From Bacillus sp. NTK074B (GTDB lineage: Bacteria; Bacillota; Bacilli; Bacillales; Bacillaceae_B): 64,000 nucleotides of DNA. Numbering within the stretch: the first letter of the stretch is position 1; each line of letters begins with the position of its first letter. Positions 1 through 7,634 of the stretch are shown piece by piece. Under the pieces are notes generated by a model. The model worked only from the letters and a program-made list of their open reading frames with translations. It did not search any database and had not been told where the DNA came from. The stretch covers positions 124,001 to 188,000 of the forward strand of contig NZ_JAFKOH010000004.1 in assembly GCF_017303375.1 (NCBI RefSeq), read 5' to 3'. A program made the position numbers and the translations under genes.

Positions 1-180
1 GGCTTGTTTGACCTTATGGGTAAGTCCACTTTCCCACGAAAAGAACCGAATCTCACAGAAGTACTTGCGAAAATTTCTTCATTATATTTAAAACTTGTCA
101 ACACATCTGATTGGAATCGGCAAGAAGTTATGGATAAAATAAAAGAGATAGAACATCACATTCAACAAAATGTGAAATAA
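1..180 (+). CDS. C-terminal fragment of an unidentified protein
   Basis: An open frame enters from the left edge and ends with TAA at 178-180, giving 59 residues. The visible part is charged and probably helical, and ends in a lysine- and glutamine-rich tail (KIKEIEHHIQQNVK). Such a tail would suit the end of a helical regulator such as a TetR-type protein, but no diagnostic motif is visible, so the family is left open. The carbonic anhydrase begins 23 bases downstream in the same direction with its own AGGAGAG ribosome-binding site, so the two may be co-transcribed. Confidence 0.6.
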   Translation, partial: GLFDLMGKSTFPRKEPNLTEVLAKISSLYLKLVNTSDWNRQEVMDKIKEIEHHIQQNVK

Positions 181-203
181 CTTTATTTTAGAGGAGAGAC
201 AAT

Positions 204-761
204 ATGACTTTATTAACGAACATACTTGATTACAACAAACAATTTGTAGAAGAACATTCGTATGAGGAGTACCGGACCACCAAGTTCCCGGACAAGCGCC
301 TAGTGATTCTTACTTGTATGGATACTCGTTTAGTAGAGCTATTACCTAAGTCCATGAACATGAAAAATGGTGATGTAAAAGTCGTCAAAAATGCAGGGGC
401 CATCGTAAGCCACCCGTTCGGAAGCATCATGCGCAGCCTGCTCGTGGCAGTCTACGAACTGCAGGCAGACGAAGTGATTGTAATCGGTCACCACGACTGC
501 GGCATGAGCGCCATCAACAGCGACCAGATCCTGAGCAAAATGAAGGACCGCGGGATTCCCGAAGAAACACTCGACACCGTCAACTACTCAGGAATCGACC
601 TTCACGACTGGCTGAAAGGCTTCAACTCCGTACAGGAAAGCGTCGCCCACAGTGTCGACATGATCAAGAACCATCCACTGATGGATAAAAAGATCCCTGT
701 CCACGGCCTTGTCATCAGTCCAGAAACAGGGAAATTGGATCTTGTTGTAGAAGGGTATTAA
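204..761 (+). CDS. Beta-class carbonic anhydrase (YtiB-like)
   Basis: Interconverts CO2 and bicarbonate in the cytoplasm. The beta-class zinc site is complete: C38 in CMDTR (with D40 and R42 forming the Asp/Arg dyad) and H96/C99 in HHDCG. At 185 residues it matches the short Bacillus form resembling B. subtilis YtiB rather than the longer plant or E. coli types. GAGGAGAG lies 9 bases before ATG. The next 460 bases hold only repeats, so it probably ends its transcript, although no simple U-tract terminator is seen directly after it. Confidence 0.93.
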   Translation: MTLLTNILDYNKQFVEEHSYEEYRTTKFPDKRLVILTCMDTRLVELLPKSMNMKNGDVKVVKNAGAIVSHPFGSIMRSLLVAVYELQADEVIVIGHHDCGMSAINSDQILSKMKDRGIPEETLDTVNYSGIDLHDWLKGFNSVQESVAHSVDMIKNHPLMDKKIPVHGLVISPETGKLDLVVEGY

Positions 762-766
762 AAACG

Positions 767-1148
767 AAAAGCGGAAGGGGCTTGCTCTGGGGCGACAAGC
801 ATAAGACGAGTCACCCGGAAAGGCGTTTTTTGCCTTTTTGGGTGACTTGGCTTATGACCTCGAGCCTCTAGCCCCTGGAGCTGGACAACGAGAAAAGCGG
901 AGGCGGCTCGAGCAGCCCCGACAAGCATAACTGAAAAATCCCTGAAGGCGTTTTCTGCCTTTGGGGATTTTTCAGTTATGACCTCGAGGGGCTAGCCGCC
1001 GGAGCTGGATCAACCAAAAGCGGAGGCGGCTCGTTCAGAGGCGACAAGCATAAGGTGAACCTACCGGAAAGGCGCTCTTTGCCTTTTTGGTAGGTTTAAC
1101 TTATGACCTCGAGCCTCTAGCCGCCGGAGCTGGATCAACCAAAAGCGG
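767..1148. repeat. Tandem array of three ~125-bp covarying palindromic elements
   Basis: Copies lie at 767-892, 893-1015 and 1016-1140, each beginning AAAAGCGG, with a fourth start at 1141-1148. All share CGACAAGCATAA on the left and TTATGACCTCGAG on the right. Between these constant parts the central hairpin arms differ completely in sequence, yet each is self-complementary. Two outer stems also exchange paired bases: AGCCCC/GGGGCT in copy 2 against AGAGGC/GCCTCT in copy 3, and AGGGGCT/AGCCCCT in copy 1 against GGCGGCT/AGCCGCC in copies 2 and 3. Structure is conserved rather than sequence. There is no coding potential. Confidence 0.9.
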
Positions 1149-1155
1149 TATTCAA

Positions 1156-1241
1156 AGGGACGGACCTCCAAAATCAGCACTATTCACAGTATAAATCCCA
1201 TCACACCAACGTTTATAGGTTTAAATCAGAGGTCCGTCCCT
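1156..1241. repeat. Inverted pair of the dispersed AGGGACGGACCT element
   Basis: A 13-base arm at 1156-1168 is the exact reverse complement of the arm at 1229-1241, separated by 60 bases. The right arm lies inside the last codons of the leftward gene ending at 1226 and encodes its final T-D-L. It could fold in the 3' end of that transcript and act as a terminator or stabiliser; the long loop makes efficient termination doubtful. Confidence 0.75.
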
Positions 1242-1948
1242 CTGGGATATTCCTTTAATTCTTTCAGGATTGGCATTTTTTCCATTTCTTCTTCGGTTAC
1301 GTGTTCCCATTGGATTCCTTGTGGCTTGGGGTATGGGGTGTGGGTTTCTTTAATGCCTTGTTCTGTTATGATCCAGTCGACTGCCAGGTCGAAGGAATCT
1401 ATCGGGATGTCGTCTTCTACCAGCTGTTCACTGTTGATCGTTGTGATGACCGGAACGGGCTTGTTCCCGATTTCCCGGAGTATGGCGTATTCACGATCGG
1501 CATACCCCTCTCCCTTCCCAAGCCTTCTTCCGTCGGCATGAATGGCAACGGACCCCACAACGATGAGATCGATGCTTGGGACATCAGCTAGAGGGACTAC
1601 CTGCCCATATGTATTCATATGCTTGATGCTCGCTGCTTTTCTCTCTTCTCCCCCCGGAACCCATTCAGGCTTGATCATGACGAATCCATCTTTCAAGCGC
1701 GGTGTCGGTATGAGCAGGGTTTTCCCGTCTTTCAGTATCGCTGCACGGAGTGGAAGCTGAGGGGCATCGGGATTCACTTTCACTACACTGGCAGACTTAT
1801 AAATATCCATACTCTGAACATGTGAAGCAGCAAGCTCTGCCCCTTTGAAATTCGGGATCCTTCCCATCAATGGAAAAGGAAACCTTCCAAGCTTCTCTTC
1901 TGTCAGACGATTCCATACTTTATGCCTGATTTCATCTTTGTTGCTCAT
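1226..1948 (-). CDS. 5-formyltetrahydrofolate cyclo-ligase family protein (MTHFSD-like)
   Basis: A cytoplasmic protein of the NagB/RpiA/CoA-transferase-like fold related to 5,10-methenyltetrahydrofolate synthetase, which uses ATP to convert 5-formyl-THF into methenyl-THF. The signature region GRRLGKGEGYADREYA (about residues 140-155) is the counterpart of the family's glycine-rich GxGxGYYDR motif, with EGYADRE as in the longer MTHFSD-type branch. At 240 residues it is longer than classical YqgN-type enzymes (about 190), so folate activity is inferred and not certain. GGAGGTG precedes ATG. The C-terminal RGTDL is encoded by a copy of the dispersed 12-mer, so the natural end may have been replaced by repeat insertion. 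Confidence 0.8.
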   Translation of the reverse strand: MSNKDEIRHKVWNRLTEEKLGRFPFPLMGRIPNFKGAELAASHVQSMDIYKSASVVKVNPDAPQLPLRAAILKDGKTLLIPTPRLKDGFVMIKPEWVPGGEERKAASIKHMNTYGQVVPLADVPSIDLIVVGSVAIHADGRRLGKGEGYADREYAILREIGNKPVPVITTINSEQLVEDDIPIDSFDLAVDWIITEQGIKETHTPYPKPQGIQWEHVTEEEMEKMPILKELKEYPRGTDL

Positions 1949-1992
1949 TTTCCCACCTCCAGAATGCAGTATTGTTTTACATTAATTGGATA

Positions 1993-2046
1993 ATGACGCA
2001 ATGAGTCAGAAAACGACGCTTTGAGAAGTAAAAATGACGCAATTAT
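1993..2046. repeat. Short degenerate repeats of ~21-bp period
   Basis: Units begin (T/C)GACGC at 1994, 2014 and 2035, spacing 20 and 21 bases, with partly conserved TTGAG/ATGAG and AAAA segments. They lie in the intergenic region upstream of the leftward 5-FCL-like gene. No ORF or hairpin is apparent. The period matches the clearer 21-bp array near 37.3-37.4 kb. Confidence 0.5.
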
Positions 2047-2240
2047 CATTCTACTCTACTTCCTTCTTCATTTCACCTTTCTAATCAATCAGATTCAATC
2101 AATACGAATCAAACCCGACTCCCCTTAAAGCATTTTTTCTTTAAGTAGCATTCAAACCCAAACACATCCCTTATCAATCCCTCATCCGAGTCATGTTCTT
2201 TTATTTCCTACATAAAATTAATTGTGTAAGGAGGGATTCC

Positions 2241-2684
2241 ATGAAAATATCTCGTGCGCGCCTTTCAGACTTGGAAGGACTTGTGGAACTATTTAATGGT
2301 TATCGTATGTTTTATCATCAAATGTCAGATAAAACCGGGGCCGGGCATTTCCTCGAAGATCGCTTGTCCCATGATGAATCCGTCATCTTTGTCGCCATTC
2401 TGGATGACGAGTATATCGGATTCACCCAGCTGTATCCTTCTTACTCTTCCGTTTATATGGAACGGATTTGGAAGCTGAATGACCTTTATGTATCCTCGAA
2501 GGCACGGAACAGAGGTGTAGGTCAGATGCTGTTGGACGCAGCGAGACAGCATGCTGAACAAACCAATGCGAAGTCACTTATTCTTGAAACGGACTTGGAC
2601 AATGTACAGGCACAGGCATTGTATGAAAGGAATGGCTATAAAAGGGATGAATCGGTTTATCATTACACCCTTACACTCAAGTAG
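2241..2684 (+). CDS. GNAT family N-acetyltransferase
   Basis: A 147-residue cytoplasmic acetyltransferase that should transfer acetyl from acetyl-CoA to an unknown amine. The acetyl-CoA pyrophosphate-binding loop RNRGVG is at residues 89-94, followed by the usual helix, beta strand (SLILETD) and the QALYERNGY motif near the C-terminus. An upstream in-frame ATG at 2193 exists, but AAGGAGGG sits just before the ATG at 2241, so the shorter start is chosen. It converges on a leftward gene across a perfect palindromic terminator. The substrate cannot be read from sequence. Confidence 0.88.
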   Translation: MKISRARLSDLEGLVELFNGYRMFYHQMSDKTGAGHFLEDRLSHDESVIFVAILDDEYIGFTQLYPSYSSVYMERIWKLNDLYVSSKARNRGVGQMLLDAARQHAEQTNAKSLILETDLDNVQAQALYERNGYKRDESVYHYTLTLK

Positions 2685-2717
2685 AAGGTCCGTCCCTCAT
2701 GAGGGACGGACCTTCTT
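2684..2717. terminator. Bidirectional terminator made of two inverted 12-mer copies
   Basis: A near-perfect palindrome centred on CATG: GAAGGTCCGTCCCT and its reverse complement, with a tiny loop. It lies between convergent genes (stop at 2684 and stop at 2723), so it can serve both. Both arms contain the dispersed AGGTCCGTCCCT element. Confidence 0.85.
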
Positions 2718-2722
2718 CCGCG

Positions 2723-3037
2723 TTATATCCAAGATCCCCTGCACCGGTCTCTTTTACATCTGTCTCCCCGGCACTTCACACTTGTCTGCAATTTCATATA
2801 CTGGTAGAAAAGAAAAGCATGTCTTCCTTCCCTTGAACCTTGATTGATTTCTCTCTCAAGTTTCTTCATGAACATGCGGTCACACTCACAGGTCGGTCCG
2901 TACCGGTCATAGCACAAATCATGGGCTCTACAAGCTGCATCCACTGAATTAATGGGCGCACCCGGACCGCTGCACCCCGGTCCACACCATTTATACTCAG
3001 GGAAGATACATAGTTTTGGCGACACGTTTTTTCTCAT
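2723..3037 (-). CDS. Small phospholipase A2-motif protein (parvovirus VP1-like PLA2 family)
   Basis: A 104-residue cysteine-rich basic protein. The visible motif is WCGPGCSGPG (calcium-loop-like, residues 17-26) followed by SVDAACRAHDLCYDRYG (31-47), with the H39-D40 pair typical of phospholipase A2 active sites. This arrangement resembles the PLA2-like domain annotated in small Bacillus proteins and parvovirus VP1. No N-terminal signal peptide is evident, and the tail is rich in Cys, Lys and Arg (KCRGDRCKRDRCRG). Lipid hydrolysis is inferred from the motif only. The GGAAG before ATG supports the start. It is divergent from the peroxiredoxin gene. Confidence 0.75.
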   Translation of the reverse strand: MRKNVSPKLCIFPEYKWCGPGCSGPGAPINSVDAACRAHDLCYDRYGPTCECDRMFMKKLEREINQGSREGRHAFLFYQYMKLQTSVKCRGDRCKRDRCRGSWI

Positions 3038-3082
3038 CGATTTCTTCCTTTCCGCTCATCTTCTGAACATTGATACGTTTTA

Positions 3083-3119
3083 TTTCTTACATAAAGGGAA
3101 TTACATTCTATGTAAGAAA
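3083..3119. promoter_or_regulatory. Candidate operator: TTTCTTACATA inverted repeat in a divergent promoter region
   Basis: Perfect 11-base arms TTTCTTACATA (3083-3093) and TATGTAAGAAA (3109-3119) are 15 bases apart, with a further TTACAT inside the spacer. It lies between divergent genes for the PLA2-motif protein and the peroxiredoxin. A similar TTTCCTACATA stands before the GNAT gene near 2206. The regulator cannot be named; it does not match the PerR or OhrR boxes. Confidence 0.5.
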
Positions 3120-3209
3120 ATACAAGTACTATACTGTATGTATATCAATCTGGTCAGGTTTGTCCTTATGCCTATTTGAACGAAAAAGAAAATCTAGGAG
3201 GAATGAATA

Positions 3210-3713
3210 ATGGCAACTTTTCAATTAAATGATACGGTACCTAATTTTACACTCCCGGCGGTTTCAGGCGAGACATTCTCGTTTGAAGAACACCGGAAAA
3301 ATCATCAAAGCTGGCATCTTATCGTCTTCTTCAGAGGATCATGGTGCCCGGTATGTCAGGAAGAATTAAGGGAGCTGCAGGCTAATAAAGAATACTTCGA
3401 AAAACATAATGTCCACCTGCTGACGATCTCCAGCGACAAAATGGAAGACTTGCAGGAATTTGCGAATAAAGAAGACTTGACTTTCCCAGTATTGGCAGAT
3501 GAAAAATTAGAAGCCATCAAGGCTTACGATGTTTTCTACCATGGGGAAGATGCTCCTTACGAGGATCACGGACAGCATGGTGAACCGGCTTACTTCCTTG
3601 TGAACGAAAAAGGACAGGCCATGTACCAGCAACGACAAACAAGCCCGTTCGGACGTCCGCATGCCAATGAACTACGAAAAATCGTGAAATATATTCAAAA
3701 GAACGTAAAATAA
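3210..3713 (+). CDS. Peroxiredoxin / thioredoxin-fold peroxide reductase (AhpC/TSA family)
   Basis: A cytoplasmic thiol peroxidase of 167 residues that should reduce hydrogen peroxide or organic peroxides. The N-terminal strand and loop NDTVPNFTLPAVSGETFSF is typical. The active site is GSWCPVC (C46 and C49), so the peroxidatic cysteine is followed closely by a second one, a CxxC form rather than the PxxxT/SxxC of classical 2-Cys enzymes. Thiol-disulphide oxidoreductase activity is therefore an alternative. AGGAGG precedes ATG, and a strong hairpin follows the stop. The divergent promoter region carries a candidate operator. Confidence 0.85.
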   Translation: MATFQLNDTVPNFTLPAVSGETFSFEEHRKNHQSWHLIVFFRGSWCPVCQEELRELQANKEYFEKHNVHLLTISSDKMEDLQEFANKEDLTFPVLADEKLEAIKAYDVFYHGEDAPYEDHGQHGEPAYFLVNEKGQAMYQQRQTSPFGRPHANELRKIVKYIQKNVK

Positions 3714-3720
3714 ATCGATA

Positions 3721-3754
3721 AAGCCTGGTCGATGGATCCCATCGACCAGGCTTT
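3721..3754. terminator. Bidirectional intrinsic terminator
   Basis: A perfect stem, AAGCCTGGTCGATGG with its complement, ends in CTTTCTT. It separates the converging peroxiredoxin (stop 3713) and phosphotransferase (stop 3757) genes. Confidence 0.9.
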
Positions 3755-3756
3755 CT

Positions 3757-4668
3757 TCATGTCAGCGCAAGCTCCAGGCTTTTCTGTGCTTCCCTGACTG
3801 TATGAGGCTGCTCCTCATGATAACCATATAGGAGCAAAACCACATTTGTATAAATGGCTTTGAATCGTGCATATTCCAATTCAATGTCCCCCACCTGTCC
3901 GTATTCCTGAAAAAACAGCTCACGACCTTTCAGAGAGAGGAAGCTGTACACAAGATTTAAATCGATGGCTCTGTGACCGAGATGAACGTCTCCCCAATCA
4001 ATCACCCCTGATAAAACCCCTTCCCCGTTCACGACGATGTTTTTAAAATGAAGGTCCCCATGAACAAGAGTCGGGATTTCCGGCATTGATTTCATCGGTA
4101 GACGCTCAAGGTAATCCTCTAACAATTCCATATGACGGAACAGTTTGAGATCCTTCAATTCACTTATGTTTTTTTCGAAAATAGACGTACGCTTCTCAAC
4201 ATCCAGCCGGTCCATTTCATCATACGGGACTCCTTGTCTTTCTGCCTCTTTCACATCCGTCTTATGAAGCCTTTTCAGGAACTGTGCGAGCCTGATGGCT
4301 GACACCCCTTCCCTCCATACCGTTTCTGCCCGGGAAGGAATTGTGCCCTCGACAAATTGGTATCCCAGAAAGGGCCACATGTATCCGGATGAAGGTTTGC
4401 CGTAATAAACGGGGACAGGAACCTGAAGGCCCAGCTTTTCCTCTTTAAACAGGGACAATAACCTCCCTTCTGTCTCCAAGAGCCTGACAGCTATTTCCCG
4501 CCGGGGGAAGCGGAAAACCCATTCGGCATTCACCTTTATCACCGTATTATCAAAACCATAATCAATGATCTCGAGGTCCGTCGGAATCAATTCCGGGAAC
4601 TGAGACTCAATCAGCTTTCGAGCCTGACTAATGGTGACAGCCACCTCTGCATCCCATACGTTTGGCAT
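3757..4668 (-). CDS. Aminoglycoside phosphotransferase (APH) family protein
   Basis: A kinase-fold protein of 303 residues. HGDLHFKN (about residues 203-210) is the Brenner-type catalytic loop with the base Asp, and IDWGD (223-227) is the metal-binding motif. The N-lobe shows a glycine-poor GFDNTVIKV nucleotide loop, as in homoserine-kinase-like and macrolide phosphotransferases. A resistance role cannot be inferred; many Bacillus homologues phosphorylate unknown small molecules. ATG at 4666-4668 is chosen over the GTG three codons upstream because AAAGG lies 10 bases before the ATG but only 1 base before the GTG. Confidence 0.85.
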   Translation of the reverse strand: MPNVWDAEVAVTISQARKLIESQFPELIPTDLEIIDYGFDNTVIKVNAEWVFRFPRREIAVRLLETEGRLLSLFKEEKLGLQVPVPVYYGKPSSGYMWPFLGYQFVEGTIPSRAETVWREGVSAIRLAQFLKRLHKTDVKEAERQGVPYDEMDRLDVEKRTSIFEKNISELKDLKLFRHMELLEDYLERLPMKSMPEIPTLVHGDLHFKNIVVNGEGVLSGVIDWGDVHLGHRAIDLNLVYSFLSLKGRELFFQEYGQVGDIELEYARFKAIYTNVVLLLYGYHEEQPHTVREAQKSLELALT

Positions 4669-4778
4669 CGTTACCACACCTTTCTCAAGTGTTATTCTTT
4701 GTAGAAACCGAACTCCTTGTGATAAGTTTCAAGTAATCGGAAAAAATGTATAGAGTCAAATTCTAAGGAGGAATTGTT

Positions 4779-5801
4779 ATGTTACCTGAAAAACAGCAGC
4801 AAATTCAATTAGTCTCCCGTCCTGAAGGAATGCCTGTAAAAGAAGATTTCCTTTATAAAGAAATCGATGTGCCACAGCCTTCCAATGGGGAAGTGCTTGT
4901 CAAGACGATTTACCTTTCCGTGGACCCTTATATGCGTGGGAGAATGTCTGATGCCAAATCGTATGTTGAACCTTTCAAGCTAAACGAGGCATTGGCCGGC
5001 GGAGTGGTAGGAGAGATCGTGGAATCAAAATCTGCACGCTTCCAAAAAGGGGACTTCATAGTCGGCATGCTTCCTTGGCAGGAGTATTCCGTTGCGAATG
5101 AGAAAGAGGTCCGCACCATCGATCCGGATGTCGCACCAATTTCTACTTACTTAAGCATCCTTGGTATGACAGGACTTACTGCGTATTTCGGTCTGATGGA
5201 CATCGGTCAGCCGAAAGAAGGAGAAACCGTCGTCGTGTCCGGTGCTGCAGGTGCAGTCGGATCCGTCGTCGGGCAGATCGCGAAGATCCAAGGTGCCCGT
5301 GTCGTCGGGATTGCAGGATCTGATGAAAAAGTCAGCTACCTGACGGATACTTTAGGATTTGACGTTGGTATCAACTATAAAACAACGGATAATATTTACG
5401 CATCTTTAAAAGAAGCATGTCCCGATGGGATCGACGTGTACTTTGAAAACGTTGGTGGTGAAATCGGAGACGCTGCCCTTAGTTTACTAAACAAACATGC
5501 TCGTATACCAGTATGCGGAGCGATTTCTTCCTATAATAAAACCGATCGTGACCTTGGACCGCGTGTACAATCAAGACTGATCAAATCAAGCGCACTCATG
5601 AAAGGCTATGTCGTCAACGACTACAATGACCGCTTCAAAGAAGGCGCAACTCAACTCGGCCAATGGCTGTCACAAGGAAAACTTCAATACGAAGAAACCA
5701 TCACAGAAGGCCTCGACAACGTAACCGACGCCTTCCTCGGACTCTTCCAAGGAAAAAACATCGGCAAACAACTCGTCAAAATCGCCGACCCAAAAAAATA
5801 A
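4779..5801 (+). CDS. yfmJ: NADP-dependent oxidoreductase of the MDR/LTB4DH family (YfmJ-like)
   Basis: A zinc-free medium-chain reductase of 340 residues, the same length as B. subtilis YfmJ and E. coli CurA-type enone reductases, which reduce alpha,beta-unsaturated carbonyls with NADPH. The nucleotide-binding signature SGAAGAVGSVVG (154-165) and the substrate-side VDPYMRGRM (48-56) are both characteristic. No structural zinc cysteine cluster is present, as expected. TAAGGAGG precedes ATG. An AldA-like dehydrogenase follows in the same direction after an inverted-repeat element, so aldehyde and enal detoxification is a reasonable shared theme. Confidence 0.9.
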   Translation: MLPEKQQQIQLVSRPEGMPVKEDFLYKEIDVPQPSNGEVLVKTIYLSVDPYMRGRMSDAKSYVEPFKLNEALAGGVVGEIVESKSARFQKGDFIVGMLPWQEYSVANEKEVRTIDPDVAPISTYLSILGMTGLTAYFGLMDIGQPKEGETVVVSGAAGAVGSVVGQIAKIQGARVVGIAGSDEKVSYLTDTLGFDVGINYKTTDNIYASLKEACPDGIDVYFENVGGEIGDAALSLLNKHARIPVCGAISSYNKTDRDLGPRVQSRLIKSSALMKGYVVNDYNDRFKEGATQLGQWLSQGKLQYEETITEGLDNVTDAFLGLFQGKNIGKQLVKIADPKK

Positions 5802-5808
5802 TGAATTT

Positions 5809-5885
5809 GAGGGACGGACCTCCATTTTCTCACCATAAACCCTGATATATCAACAATCGGGTAGGCGGGATGGGTGTCCGTCCCT
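5809..5885. repeat. Inverted pair of the dispersed 12-mer after yfmJ
   Basis: GAGGGACGGACCT begins at 5809 and its partner GTCCGTCCCTC ends at 5885, with about 55 bases between them, followed by TTTTT. Placed directly after the yfmJ stop, it probably contributes to termination before the aldehyde dehydrogenase gene. Confidence 0.7.
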
Positions 5886-5974
5886 CTTTTTCGCACATCC
5901 CTATGTTTACTCCTCCCCATTGGGCGGGAAAAGGAAGAGATATGTGAGAAAACAGTTATTGAGGAGGAAATATA

Positions 5975-7423
5975 GTGGAGAAGTACCAGATGTATATTAA
6001 TGGAGAGTTTGTGGATAGTGTATCGAAAGAGACGTGGGATGTCATCAATCCGGCGAATGAGGAGACGATTTCATCGATTCAGCTCGGTACGGAGGAAGAT
6101 GTCAATCACGCAGTGGATGTTGCCCATACGGCTTTCCTTTCGTGGAGCAAGGTTCCTTCAAAAGAGCGGGCATCGTATTTATATAAAATTGCTGATAAGC
6201 TGGAGGAACGCAGGGACCAATTCGTTCAAATGCTGACAAATGAAAACGGAAAGACCCTTGCGGCTTCTGAAGGGGAAATCGATCTTGCCATCGAATATTT
6301 CCGTTATATGGCGGGCTGGGCGCTCCGCTATGAAGGAGAGATCCTTGAAAGCGAGCGATCGAACGAGAACATACTCGTGTATAAGAAACCGATCGGAGTT
6401 GTATCCGGGATCGTTCCTTGGAACTTCCCGATGTTCATCCTGGCAAGAAAAGTGGCGCCTGCACTTGTGACAGGATGTACAATCGTTCTGAAACCAAGCC
6501 AGTACACACCAAATACGGCGTGTGAATTTGCTAAGATCGTAGATGAAGTGAAACTGCCTAAAGGGGTCTTCAATCTTGTAACAGGAAAAGGCTCCGATAT
6601 CGGGAACCCAATGTCCAGCCACCCCAAAGTACGCATGGTGTCCATGACGGGAAGCTACCCGGCAGGCTCGAAAGTAATGGAGGCAGCTTCCAAGTCCATT
6701 ACGAAAGTAAACCTGGAGCTGGGCGGTAAAGCACCGGCCATCGTCACGAAGCATGCCAATATTGACCTTGCCGTCGAAAAAATCAAAACGTCCAGAATCA
6801 CAAATACTGGTCAGGCGTGTACGAACGCGGAACGCGTCTATGTGCATGAGGATGTGGCGGAAGAATTTATCAGCAAGATGACTGATGCAATGAAAAATAC
6901 AACAGTGGGTGATCCCACAAATCGTGATAATGATATCGGGCCTCTCGTCAATAAAGACCGCCTTGAAACCGTAACTGAAATGGTCAACACTGCTGTAGAA
7001 AACGGCGCGAGAATCCTGACTGGTGGAAAACCGGTTAATATAGACAAGGGATTCTATTTCGAACCTACCGTCCTTGTTGATGTGGAGCAGGAGATGGACA
7101 TCATCCAGGAAGAAATCTTCGGTCCCGTCCTCCCAATCATGACGTACAAGGATTTTGATGAAGTGATCAAGCTAGCCAATGATACGGATTACGGCCTTTC
7201 TTCATCGATCTTCAGTGAAAATCTCCACGAAATCATGAGAGCTGCAAATGAGCTCCAATACGGAGAAACCTTCGTCAACCGGGAGAACTTCGAAGCCATC
7301 AACGGGTTCCATGCGGGACGCGGTCAATCTGGAATCGGCGGAGCCGACGGTAAACACGGATTGAATGAGTACCTCGAAACACATGTTGTATATCTCGAGT
7401 ACGATGAAAACTATAATGGATAG
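5975..7423 (+). CDS. aldA: Aldehyde dehydrogenase, AldA (lactaldehyde/glycolaldehyde dehydrogenase) type
   Basis: A cytoplasmic NAD-dependent dehydrogenase of 482 residues oxidising aldehydes to acids. The catalytic core is complete: N150 in PWNFP, K173 in KPS, general base E248 in ELGGKAP, and nucleophile C282 in GQACTNAERVYV. Similarity to E. coli AldA extends over the full length, including the distinctive C-terminal NRENFEAINGFHAG and GIGGADGKHGLNEYL segments, so lactaldehyde or glycolaldehyde is the likely substrate class. The start is GTG with GAGGAGG 7 bases upstream. A hairpin terminator follows. Confidence 0.9.
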   Translation: MEKYQMYINGEFVDSVSKETWDVINPANEETISSIQLGTEEDVNHAVDVAHTAFLSWSKVPSKERASYLYKIADKLEERRDQFVQMLTNENGKTLAASEGEIDLAIEYFRYMAGWALRYEGEILESERSNENILVYKKPIGVVSGIVPWNFPMFILARKVAPALVTGCTIVLKPSQYTPNTACEFAKIVDEVKLPKGVFNLVTGKGSDIGNPMSSHPKVRMVSMTGSYPAGSKVMEAASKSITKVNLELGGKAPAIVTKHANIDLAVEKIKTSRITNTGQACTNAERVYVHEDVAEEFISKMTDAMKNTTVGDPTNRDNDIGPLVNKDRLETVTEMVNTAVENGARILTGGKPVNIDKGFYFEPTVLVDVEQEMDIIQEEIFGPVLPIMTYKDFDEVIKLANDTDYGLSSSIFSENLHEIMRAANELQYGETFVNRENFEAINGFHAGRGQSGIGGADGKHGLNEYLETHVVYLEYDENYNG

Positions 7424-7430
7424 AACAGAT

Positions 7431-7458
7431 AGCCTGACCATAGACGGTCAGGCTTTTC
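7431..7458 (+). terminator. Intrinsic terminator after aldA
   Basis: Stem AGCCTGACC/GGTCAGGCT followed by TTTTCCTCTTT, eight bases after the aldA stop. Confidence 0.88.
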
Positions 7459-7511
7459 CTCTTTATCCCCAACAAAAAAAGCCCTCCTGAGTGGGAGAAC
7501 TTTAAAAACGA

Positions 7512-7634
7512 TTATGAAATGATGAAGAAGTTTGCAAGAGCAAGTAATAATAGAATGATGGCAACACCTGAACTCATCCAAAGAATATCCTGAAAATCCA
7601 TCTTCATATCAGCCAGTTTATCCTTCTTTAGCAA
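7512..7634 (-). CDS. Small single-pass membrane protein (40 aa)
   Basis: A short frame starting at TTG (7632-7634) and ending at TAA. It encodes a charged N-terminus (LKKDKLADMKMDF) and one hydrophobic helix, GVAIILLLLALANFFII. The TTG overlaps the stop of the upstream zinc-ribbon gene (CGTTGCTAAAG), an arrangement that suggests translational coupling, and AAGGGAGTG lies 8 bases before it. An internal ATG ten codons in is an alternative start. Function unknown; its partner suggests a role linked to the zinc-ribbon protein. Confidence 0.6.
   Translation of the reverse strand: MLKKDKLADMKMDFQDILWMSSGVAIILLLLALANFFIIS

Noticed and set aside
767-1148. Possible CRISPR array
   Set aside because: The units are about 125 bases and palindromic; no short constant repeat alternates with unique spacers and no cas genes are present.
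6179-6847. 222-codon antisense frame
   Set aside because: It lies wholly within the AldA-like gene, which has full-length similarity and intact catalytic residues.
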